Assembly: GCA_903930745.1 (NCBI GenBank) | Contig: CAIYZX010000405.1 | Span: 1-8,536, forward strand | Reading direction: 5' to 3' | Length of the DNA stretch: 8,536 bases | DNA from: an uncultured Chloroflexota bacterium | Lineage (GTDB): Bacteria; Chloroflexota; Limnocylindria; Limnocylindrales; CSP1-4 | Notes under the pieces: model-generated | The model's input: only the letters and a program-made list of their open reading frames with translations | What the model was told of the DNA's origin: nothing | The model's database searches: none | Translations under genes and position numbers: made by a program | In this document: positions 1 through 6,120 of the stretch, one piece after another | How positions within the stretch are numbered: the stretch's first letter is position 1 | Layout: every line of letters starts with the position of its first letter

Positions 1-23
1 CCCGGCCCATCACGCGCGCCCGC

Positions 24-43
24 GTGGCGGGGGCGTCCCCCAC
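24..43. other. GC-rich inverted repeat in the leader upstream of the acylase gene
   Basis: Bases 24-27 and 29-31 can pair with 37-43 (roughly seven pairs with one bulged C and a five-base loop). It lies about 70 bases ahead of the acylase start codon. It could be the terminator of an upstream gene or a leader structure, but no T-run follows, and in DNA this rich in G and C such hairpins arise by chance. I see no convincing -35/-10 pair in bases 1-100. Confidence 0.2.
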
Positions 44-100
44 CCGGTAGCCTTGCGCGGTCCCCGGGGAGGCCGGCGCCAGATGCGTCGTCCGGGGCGC

Positions 101-106
101 AGGAGG
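101..106 (+). promoter_or_regulatory. Ribosome binding site deciding the acylase GTG start
   Basis: A perfect AGGAGG lies eight bases upstream of the GTG at 115. This consensus site at ideal spacing fixes the GTG as the start, and the encoded protein then opens with a short basic segment and a hydrophobic helix, as expected for an exported or membrane-anchored enzyme. Confidence 0.8.
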
Positions 107-114
107 AGCTTCTC

Positions 115-2730
115 GTGGGTCGTGTGGTCCGTGGCCTGTTCGCCACGCTGCTGGTGCTGGTGCTGGTGGCGCTGATCGCGGTCGGCGGCCTGCTTGGCAT
201 GGTCATGGGTGCCGGACACCCGCAGCTCGCGGGCACCGTCCACCTCCAGGGCATCGCGGGCGACGTCACCGTGGTCCGGGACGTCAACGGCATCACCAAC
301 ATCACCGCCAACACCGCCCATGACCTCTTCTTCGGCCAGGGCTACGTGCACGCCACTGAGCGCCTGTGGCAGATGGAGATCTGGCGCCGCGCCGGCGCCG
401 GCCGCCTGTCCGAGCTCTTCGGCGAGAGCACGCTGGACCAGGACCGCTTCATCCGCGCCATGGACTGGCGAGGCGCCGCGCAGCGCGACCTGGACGCCGC
501 CACCCCGGAGGGCCTCGCCGTCCTCCAGGCGTACGCGGATGGCGTCAACGCGTACATCGCCACGCACCAGGGCTCCTTTGGTCCCGCCTTCACGATCAGC
601 GGCCTGCTCTCCGGCAAGGGCAGCGGGCTGGACGGCTACGTGCCGGAGCCGTGGACCCCGCTGGACACGCTCACCTTCGCCAAGGTCCAGGCCTGGGGCC
701 TGGGCGGCAACATGGACACGGAGATCTTCCGGATGCTCACGGACGCCCGCCTCGGCGACCCGGCGCTCACGGACCAGCTCTTCCCGCCCTACTCCCCGGA
801 CCAGCCCGTGATCGCCGCCGAGACCTCCGGCACCGGCAGCGGCGCAGGCTCCGTCACCCCGGCGGCGAAGCCCACCTCGGTGACCGCGCTCACGGACGAG
901 GAGACGGCCGCCTGGGCGGCCATCGCCCGGCTCGCCAACGCGATCCCCGCCAGCATCGGCCTCACGCCGGAGCGCGGCATGGTGGGCGACGGTGGCGTTG
1001 GCTCCAACAACTGGGTGGTCGCCCCGTCGCACACCACCACGGGCGGCGCGCTCCTCGCCAACGACCCGCATCTCGGCTTCAACATGCCGTCCGTCTGGTA
1101 CGTGAACGGTCTCCACTGCCGGCCCGTCTCTGACGCCTGCCCGTACGACGTCTCCGGCGTCACCTTCCCGGGCACCCCCGGCGTCATCGCCGGCCACAAC
1201 GCCCGGATCGCCTGGGGCGTCACGAACGTCAACCCGGATGTCCAGGACCTCGTCATGGAGAAGGTGGACCCGGCGGACCCGGCGAAGTACGTCACGGCCA
1301 CCGGGTCGGAACCCTTCACGGTCCGCACCGAGACCATCAAGGTCAAGGGCGGTGCGGACGTGACGATGACCGTCCGCGAGACCGGCCACGGCCCCATCCT
1401 GAACGACGTGGAGCCCGAGCTCGCCGGCGGCGACATCCTCTACGCGCTGCGCTGGACCGCGCTCGCGAAGCCGGACCACGTGCTGGAGGCCTTCCTGGGC
1501 GTTGACCGGGCCACCAGCTTCGACCAGTTCCGGCAGGCCCTCTCGGTCTTCGGCGCCCCGTCCCAGAACTTCGTGTTCGCGGACGTGGATGGCAACATCG
1601 GCTACCAGATGCCGGGCGCGGTCCCGGTCCGAACGCTCGCGGACGACCACGGCCTCCGCCCCGTCCCGGGCTGGGACGGCCAGCACGAGTGGGTCTCCTA
1701 CATCCCCTTCGACCAGCTCCCGTCCGTCTACAACCCGCCGTCCGGCCGCATCGTCACGGCGAACAATGCCGTGGACGGGCGCGGCAGCTTCCTCGGCGAG
1801 GAGTACGACCGCGGCGACCGCGCCGCCCGGATCCTGCAGCTGATCGACGAGGCGGGCAACGGCGTCAGCCTGGACACGTTTGCCGCCATCCAGGGTGACT
1901 CCGTCCTGCTGCGCGCCTTCCGCATGCAGTCCTCGCTCGGCGCCATCCGCCCCAAGCCCGCCACGGCGGACGGCCAGGCGGTGCTGGAGATGGTGAGCGG
2001 CTTCGACGGCAACTGCATCACCACGTCTGCGGACTGCTCCGCGTTCGTGGTCTTCGAGCTGGCGCTGGAGCGCGCGGTCTTCGACGACGACCTGGGCAAC
2101 CTCGCCCGCGACTACGTGGGCACCGATCCCGCGGACGACAACGTGGCCATGTGGATGGCGAACGCCGCCGGCCAGGCCTCGCCCTGGTGGGGCAGCGTGA
2201 AGAGCGGTGGCGGTGCAGATGCCCGGGCCGTGGTCTCCAACGCCCTGGACACGGCGGGCCACTGGCTGCGCCGCGAGCTGGGCAACCCGTCTGCGTGGGC
2301 GTGGGGCCGGATCCACCGGGTCACCTTCCGCGAGGCAACCCTGGGCACGTCCGGCATCGGCCCCGTGGAGTGGCTCTTCGACACCGGCACGTACGAGGTG
2401 AACGGCGCGGCGGGCGCGGTCAACAACACGTACTACCGCCAGCGCAAGGCGTACGCGAACGACTACGACCCCACGTTCACGCCCGTCTCCACGCTGGGCG
2501 AGATCTATGCCGTCACCAACGGCCCGTCGTATCGCGGCCTGTACGACCTGGCGAACATGGACAACAGCCGGATCATCACCACCACCGGCCAGAGCGGCGC
2601 GCCGTTCTCGCTGCACAACTCCGACTGGGTGCGCCCCTGGCTGGACAACCGGACCGTGGCCTTCCCCTTCAGCGATGCGGGCGTGGCCGGGACCACCGTC
2701 GCCACCCTCACGCTGACGCCGTCGAAGTGA
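115..2730 (+). CDS. Penicillin acylase family protein (S45-type Ntn hydrolase), membrane-anchored
   Basis: An 871-residue amidohydrolase precursor of the penicillin/cephalosporin/AHL acylase family, which hydrolyses amide bonds of acylated small molecules. Residues 8-31 form a hydrophobic helix after a short basic start, so the enzyme is probably exported and tethered; no clear cleavage site is visible. The alpha-subunit part (about 35-230) contains the family segment FGQGYVHATERLWQME. A Gly/Ser/Thr/Pro-rich and Ala-rich stretch (about 238-290) is the likely spacer peptide. Autoprocessing is expected between Gly296 and Ser297 in GVGSNNWVV, making Ser297 the N-terminal nucleophile of the beta subunit. 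Further family signatures are NDPHLGF just after it, GTPGVIAGHNARIAWG, and QNFVFADVDGNIGY, where Asn485 matches the oxyanion-hole Asn and Arg506 the following conserved Arg. All catalytic elements look intact. The substrate cannot be deduced. The stop overlaps the start of the transporter gene. Confidence 0.93.
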   Translation: MGRVVRGLFATLLVLVLVALIAVGGLLGMVMGAGHPQLAGTVHLQGIAGDVTVVRDVNGITNITANTAHDLFFGQGYVHATERLWQMEIWRRAGAGRLSELFGESTLDQDRFIRAMDWRGAAQRDLDAATPEGLAVLQAYADGVNAYIATHQGSFGPAFTISGLLSGKGSGLDGYVPEPWTPLDTLTFAKVQAWGLGGNMDTEIFRMLTDARLGDPALTDQLFPPYSPDQPVIAAETSGTGSGAGSVTPAAKPTSVTALTDEETAAWAAIARLANAIPASIGLTPERGMVGDGGVGSNNWVVAPSHTTTGGALLANDPHLGFNMPSVWYVNGLHCRPVSDACPYDVSGVTFPGTPGVIAGHNARIAWGVTNVNPDVQDLVMEKVDPADPAKYVTATGSEPFTVRTETIKVKGGADVTMTVRETGHGPILNDVEPELAGGDILYALRWTALAKPDHVLEAFLGVDRATSFDQFRQALSVFGAPSQNFVFADVDGNIGYQMPGAVPVRTLADDHGLRPVPGWDGQHEWVSYIPFDQLPSVYNPPSGRIVTANNAVDGRGSFLGEEYDRGDRAARILQLIDEAGNGVSLDTFAAIQGDSVLLRAFRMQSSLGAIRPKPATADGQAVLEMVSGFDGNCITTSADCSAFVVFELALERAVFDDDLGNLARDYVGTDPADDNVAMWMANAAGQASPWWGSVKSGGGADARAVVSNALDTAGHWLRRELGNPSAWAWGRIHRVTFREATLGTSGIGPVEWLFDTGTYEVNGAAGAVNNTYYRQRKAYANDYDPTFTPVSTLGEIYAVTNGPSYRGLYDLANMDNSRIITTTGQSGAPFSLHNSDWVRPWLDNRTVAFPFSDAGVAGTTVATLTLTPSK

Positions 2731-3692
2731 CGGAGGGACGCAGCCGCCTCATCGGGACGCTCTCGGCGATCACGGGAGCCAGCCTCTTCGGCATGCTTGG
2801 CCCGCTCTCGCGCTTCGGCGCGGAGGCGGGCGTGGGCGGCGTGGCCTTCACGGCCTGGCGCGCGGTCTTCGGCGCCACCTTCCTCGTGCTGTTCATCGCC
2901 GCGCGGGGCCAGGCCGGCCCATCGATCGCCGCGATCCGGGGCATGCGGCGAAGGGGCAAGGGCCTGCTGCTGCTGGCCGCCACCCTGAACTTCTCGCTCA
3001 ACACCGCGATCTTCACGGCGTTTGGCCGGGCGCCCATCGCGCTCGTGCTCATGCTCTTCTACCTCTTCCCGGCTGGCGTCACGGTGGTGGACCTTGTGCT
3101 CGGGAGGGAGCGGCTCACCCCGCTCCGGCTGCTGGCCCTCGTCCTCTCGCTGGGCGGCGTGGCTCTGGTCCTGTTCGGCGGTGGCGGCATGGACGCCGGC
3201 GGCGGGCTGGATCCCCTGGGCATCCTCCTGGGACTCCTCGCCGCAGCCTGCCAGGTGGTCTTCGTGGACATCAGCCGCCACGGCTACTCGGAGGTCCCGG
3301 CACCTGCGGCCACGCTGACCAGCCTGCTCGTGTCGGCGACGGGGGCGTCCATCCTGGCGTTCGCCCTCGGGTTCGGCGCGGACATGGCGGTCCCGGCCAC
3401 CTCGACGGACTCGTGGCCCATCCTGGCCGTCGCCGGCATCGCAGCCGCAGGCATCTCGTCGATGCTCTTCCTGACGTCCATCCGGATGCTGGGCGGCACC
3501 CGCACCGGGATCCTGATGCTCCTTGAGCCCGTGGTGGGCGTCGTGCTGGCCGCACTGTGGCTGGGCGAGGCCTTCACGCCGCTCCAGGCCCTCGGCGGCA
3601 TCCTCGTCCTGACGGCGGCGGTTGTCCTCCAGCTGGGCGCGGACGCGGGCATGGATCCCCTGGAGCAGACCGCCGCCGCGCCGTCCATCTAG
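2727..3692 (+). CDS. EamA/DMT-superfamily transporter
   Basis: A 321-residue, highly hydrophobic inner-membrane protein with about ten predicted helices arranged as two EamA repeats (roughly residues 8-140 and 155-295), the usual size and layout of drug/metabolite transporters. Matching repeat signatures are YLFPAGVTVVDLVLGRERLT near residue 112 in the first half and LEPVVGVVLAALWLGEAFTP starting near residue 266 in the second. Family members mostly export amino acids, metabolites or drugs; the substrate here is unknown. The GTG at 2727 is chosen because it overlaps the acylase stop as GTGA and places the first helix about eight residues in. No separate Shine-Dalgarno site is evident, so translation probably depends on termination of the acylase. 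The open frame extends further upstream, but only as a shadow of the acylase gene. Confidence 0.9.
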   Translation: MTEGRSRLIGTLSAITGASLFGMLGPLSRFGAEAGVGGVAFTAWRAVFGATFLVLFIAARGQAGPSIAAIRGMRRRGKGLLLLAATLNFSLNTAIFTAFGRAPIALVLMLFYLFPAGVTVVDLVLGRERLTPLRLLALVLSLGGVALVLFGGGGMDAGGGLDPLGILLGLLAAACQVVFVDISRHGYSEVPAPAATLTSLLVSATGASILAFALGFGADMAVPATSTDSWPILAVAGIAAAGISSMLFLTSIRMLGGTRTGILMLLEPVVGVVLAALWLGEAFTPLQALGGILVLTAAVVLQLGADAGMDPLEQTAAAPSI

Positions 3693-3769
3693 GTATCGTT
3701 AGCCGCGCGCGGCGGCCGCAGGTGCAACCCGGACCGGCGACGCACGAACGCACAACGATGGAGCGGGCC

Positions 3770-4480
3770 ATGGTCAAGGTTGAGGGACTCGCCGGGCGGG
3801 TCGCGGTGGTGACCGGCGCCGGGCGCGGGATCGGCCTGGAGATCGCCCGGGCGCTTGCCGCCAACGGCGCGCGCGTGGCCGCCCTGGACCTGCTCCCCCC
3901 GGACGACGAGGCCGGGATCCTGGCGCTGGAGACGGACGTCTCCGACGAGGACGCCGTGGACGCCGCCTTCAACCGGATCGAGGAGGAGCTGGGCTCCGTG
4001 TCCATCCTCGTCCTCAACGCCGGCATCCTGCCGCTCGTGCCGCTCGTGGAGACCTCCACGGAGCTCTGGGAGCGGACGCTGTCCATCAACCTGACGGGCG
4101 CCTTCCTCTCCATCCGCCGGGCGATTCCCGGGATGCGGGTGCTGGGCTACGGGCGGGTCATCGGGATTGGGGCTGCGGCGGGCAAGTCCGGCGGCGCGCG
4201 CTCCGCGGCCTACGCCGCGTCCAAGGCGGGCCTCATGACGCTGGTGAAGTCCGTGGCGGCCGAGTACGCCCGCGAGGGGATCACCGCGAACGTGGTGGCG
4301 CCGGCGCTCATCGACACCGCCCTCCTTGGCGGCGCCCGCGAGCTGGCCGGCCGCGTGCCGGTGGGCCGCCTGGGCACGGCGGCAGAGGTGGCGAGCCTGG
4401 TCGCGTTCCTCGCCTCGTCGGAGGCCGGCTACATCACGGGCGAGGTGGTGGACATCAACGGCGGGACGCTGATCGACTGA
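3770..4480 (+). CDS. SDR-family NAD(P)-dependent oxidoreductase, catalytic Ser replaced by Ala
   Basis: A 236-residue Rossmann-fold short-chain dehydrogenase/reductase, slightly shorter than the usual 245-255. Visible motifs are the cofactor glycine motif TGAGRGIG (15-22), Asp40 at the end of the second strand (which favours NAD over NADP), LNAG in the fourth strand, Asn107 in INLTG, and Tyr148-x3-Lys152 in YAASK. The C-terminal YITGEVVDINGG is typical. The residue 13 before Tyr148, where SDRs carry the catalytic Ser, is Ala135 (codon GCT, 4172-4174). The protein may therefore be weakly active, use a different mechanism, or have a non-catalytic role. The start at 3770 has GGAG six bases upstream; the in-frame ATG at 3758 would add four residues but lacks a good site. 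The substrate is unknown. The 77 bases separating it from the transporter suggest its own promoter, though none is clear. Confidence 0.9.
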   Translation: MVKVEGLAGRVAVVTGAGRGIGLEIARALAANGARVAALDLLPPDDEAGILALETDVSDEDAVDAAFNRIEEELGSVSILVLNAGILPLVPLVETSTELWERTLSINLTGAFLSIRRAIPGMRVLGYGRVIGIGAAAGKSGGARSAAYAASKAGLMTLVKSVAAEYAREGITANVVAPALIDTALLGGARELAGRVPVGRLGTAAEVASLVAFLASSEAGYITGEVVDINGGTLID

Positions 4481-4487
4481 GCTCGGG

Positions 4488-4510
4488 GCGCCGCGGCAGC
4501 CCGACGGCGC
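4488..4510. terminator. Inverted repeat between convergent genes, possible terminator
   Basis: GCGCCG at 4488-4493 is the exact reverse complement of CGGCGC at 4505-4510, with an 11-base loop. It sits in the 39-base gap between the convergent dehydrogenase and cupin stop codons, where a bidirectional terminator would be expected. There is no T-run on either strand, so a conventional intrinsic terminator is not shown, and a six-pair GC stem could be chance. Confidence 0.3.
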
Positions 4511-4519
4511 AACGCTCCC

Positions 4520-4924
4520 CTACTCGGCCTGCCGGACGATCGGCGCCGAGCCGGGCGCGTACCCGTAGACCAGGACCATCACGTCGCCATCCTCGTCAAC
4601 ATGCGCCACGTGCGGCAGGTCCGCGGGTGTCCAGAGCACCGTGCCCGGCTCCACGCGGACCTCCTGCCCGCCGATGACGAGCGTGCCGGTTCCCCGCAGG
4701 CAGATGTTCAGCTCCTCCGCGTCGTGCGTGTGCGGCACGCCCCGGAAGCCGGGCGGCAACGCCACCACCCCCGTCTTGAGGTGTCGCGCAGTGCCCGCCT
4801 CCACGCTCGTCAGGAGCCGCGAGACGGCGGCCGGCGCCGCGGGATCCGCGTAGGCCTCGGCGACGATCTCGTCCACCAGCTCCTCCAGCTGCCAGGTCAG
4901 GCGGGGTGCGGCAGGCTCGGTCAT
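4520..4924 (-). CDS. Small single-domain cupin protein
   Basis: A 134-residue protein with one cupin beta-barrel (about residues 50-125) after a helical N-terminal segment. Cupin motif 1 is GVPHTHDAEELNICLRG, supplying His65, His67 and Glu70 or Glu71. Motif 2 is TPADLPHVAH, supplying His105. These are the expected four ligands for a divalent metal, so metal binding is likely. Asp102 replaces the usual Gly of motif 2. Family members include dioxygenases, isomerases and small-molecule sensors, and the sequence does not tell which applies. The ATG at 4924 is chosen because GAGGA lies a few bases upstream and the frame before it looks non-coding. The gene faces the dehydrogenase tail-to-tail and diverges from the zinc-finger gene across a spacer with a marked inverted repeat. 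Confidence 0.88.
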   Translation of the reverse strand: MTEPAAPRLTWQLEELVDEIVAEAYADPAAPAAVSRLLTSVEAGTARHLKTGVVALPPGFRGVPHTHDAEELNICLRGTGTLVIGGQEVRVEPGTVLWTPADLPHVAHVDEDGDVMVLVYGYAPGSAPIVRQAE

Positions 4925-4938
4925 GCGGTCCTCGTGTG

Positions 4939-4996
4939 GCGTGGGGTGTGCGCAAGCGCAGTATCGAGCGCCGCCCTCCGGACGTGCACCCCACGC
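4939..4996. repeat. 10-bp perfect inverted repeat upstream of the cupin gene
   Basis: GCGTGGGGTG at 4939-4948 is the exact reverse complement of CACCCCACGC at 4987-4996, with centres 48 bases apart. Between them lies the near-palindrome TGCGCAAGCGCA (4949-4960). The arms begin 15 bases upstream of the cupin start. The layout would suit a paired operator or a stem in the cupin leader. This is inference from symmetry only; no regulator gene is in the window. Confidence 0.45.
4960..4988 (-). promoter_or_regulatory. Candidate cupin promoter
   Basis: Reading the minus strand, GATACT (4965-4960) matches four of six bases of a -10 box. With a 17-base gap, TGCACG (4988-4983) matches three of six of a -35 box. 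Transcription would begin near 4953, about 30 bases before the cupin ATG, and the inverted-repeat arms would then overlap the -35 box and the early transcript. The match is weak, but this is the most AT-containing spot in the spacer. Confidence 0.25.
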
Positions 4997-5111
4997 GCGG
5001 GGGTTGCCCCATGCCATCGCAGGGGCGACCATGGGCGCATGAGACGCCGCAGTGGCGATGACACCCGCCTGCACGACGGATGCGGCCGCCCGTCACGCCG
5101 GGGACGGCGGC

Positions 5112-5792
5112 ATGGGTGACGGCAGCGACCTCGGCACCACGATCGGTCGTCTCGCACTGGTCGTGATCCCGTACGTCGGCGGGATGCTCGCCGCCTGGCT
5201 GGTGGTGAACGCGCTGCGCGCCGCGCGGCGCAGGGCCGGCGACAGGGCCCGCGACATGATGGGCACCTCGAACCCACCGCCATGGATGACGGGTGACTGG
5301 GCATGCAGCCGGTGCCGCACCGTGAACCGGCACGCCCGAGACCGGTGCCAGGGATGTCGTGCGCGACGCAGCGACGTTGCGATGTCCTTCGAGCCACCGC
5401 CCGCGGAGCCGGACGCGATCCCCGCGCGCGTTGCAGCGGGTCCCGGGGACGTCTGCTGGCTGGAGCACAACCCGGCCGCCCATGCGGAGCGCCTGAACGG
5501 CCACTGGCGCTTGCGGGTCAACGGCGTGATCACGGGCTCCGCGGCCACGCGCGATGGCGCTGCGGCGCTCCTGCGGGTGATCGACGGGACGCAGCTCGTC
5601 CTCTTCGACCCACACGGCTCCGGGCCCACGGTCTACCGCCTGGACGCGCTCCTCGCGGCCTTCGAGCGCGGGCGGCTCCCGTTCAACGGCACCTGCCCGG
5701 AGCACAGCGGGTCACGGCTGATGGTGGAGGCCATCCGCAACCCGCCGCCGCCCCCGGAGCAGCAGCCGCGGAACGTCACCCCTCCTCGTTGA
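5112..5792 (+). CDS. Single-pass membrane protein with RanBP2-type zinc finger, function unknown
   Basis: A 226-residue protein I do not recognise as a named family. Residues 11-35 form one transmembrane helix followed by an Arg-rich stretch (36-47), which places the remainder in the cytoplasm. Residues 63-82 match the RanBP2-type zinc finger exactly: Trp63, Cys65-x2-Cys68-x3-Asn72-x6-Cys79-x2-Cys82. In other proteins this fold binds ubiquitin or single-stranded RNA. A Pro-rich linker leads to a C-terminal region (about 110-208) with no motif I can name, and the tail is Pro-rich. The ATG at 5112 has GGGGA seven bases upstream and puts the helix near the N-terminus; GTG 5052 and ATG 5058 are in-frame alternatives adding up to 20 residues. 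The 3' end overlaps the convergent Rieske gene by 17 bp. Confidence 0.72.
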   Translation: MGDGSDLGTTIGRLALVVIPYVGGMLAAWLVVNALRAARRRAGDRARDMMGTSNPPPWMTGDWACSRCRTVNRHARDRCQGCRARRSDVAMSFEPPPAEPDAIPARVAAGPGDVCWLEHNPAAHAERLNGHWRLRVNGVITGSAATRDGAAALLRVIDGTQLVLFDPHGSGPTVYRLDALLAAFERGRLPFNGTCPEHSGSRLMVEAIRNPPPPPEQQPRNVTPPR

Positions 5793-6120
5793 CCTCCAGG
5801 GGTCCGTCCGGCACCTCGATCACCACGCGCCCGTCCACGTCGCGCACGTCGTAGACGGCGAGGGGCATGACGGCGGGCGGATCCAGGGGCTCGCCGTCAC
5901 CCAGGTCGAAGCGGCTCATGTGGAGCGGGCAGGTGAGCGTGCCGGCCGTGAGGAAGCCGCGGTCCAGCTCGAAGTACTCGTGCGAGCACGTCCCCTGGAG
6001 CGCGTGCAGCCGCCCGCCGCTGTTCACGACGAGCACGGGGCTGCTGCCCTCCACCCAGGCCATCCGCATCTCCCCGTCACCAAGCTCCCCGGCGGCGAAG
6101 AGATCGATCGTGCGGCTCAG
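5776..6120 (-). CDS. Rieske-type [2Fe-2S] ferredoxin linked to the SUF operon
   Basis: A 114-residue small Rieske protein, like the ferredoxin components of non-heme iron oxygenase systems. The cluster ligands are Cys45-x-His47 and Cys64-x2-His67 (CSH, 16 residues, CPLH), all present. Such genes often sit between or after sufD and sufC in actinobacterial-type SUF operons, where they may serve in electron supply or cluster delivery; the exact role is not established by this sequence. The recognisable domain begins at LSRTIDLF, whose first codon is CTG overlapping the sufD stop as CTGA, so I choose CTG. The alternative is GTG at 6162, which has GGAGG four bases upstream and would add 14 Arg/Gly-rich residues that look like out-of-frame sufD. 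The next in-frame ATG, at residue 18, would remove the first strand. The gene is surely real; its start is uncertain. Confidence 0.85.
   Translation of the reverse strand: MSRTIDLFAAGELGDGEMRMAWVEGSSPVLVVNSGGRLHALQGTCSHEYFELDRGFLTAGTLTCPLHMSRFDLGDGEPLDPPAVMPLAVYDVRDVDGRVVIEVPDGPLEVNEEG

Noticed and set aside
1..10. ATG on the minus strand at 10-8 that could begin a divergent gene leaving the window
   Set aside because: Only three codons are visible and no ribosome site precedes it.
10..2616. Minus-strand open frame of 868 codons antisense to the acylase gene
   Set aside because: The product is a low-complexity run of Arg, Gly, Ala, Val, His and Asp with no domain, while the plus strand has a complete catalytic protein with a consensus ribosome site. 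Long mirror frames are expected in DNA this GC-rich.
3557..3769. Longer version of the dehydrogenase starting inside the transporter gene
   Set aside because: The extra residues are transporter codons read out of frame, and the SDR fold begins at the ATG at 3770.
3693..3769. Promoter for the dehydrogenase in the 77-base gap
   Set aside because: No -35/-10 pair at proper spacing could be picked out; only a CG-rich self-complementary run is visible. I leave it unannotated.
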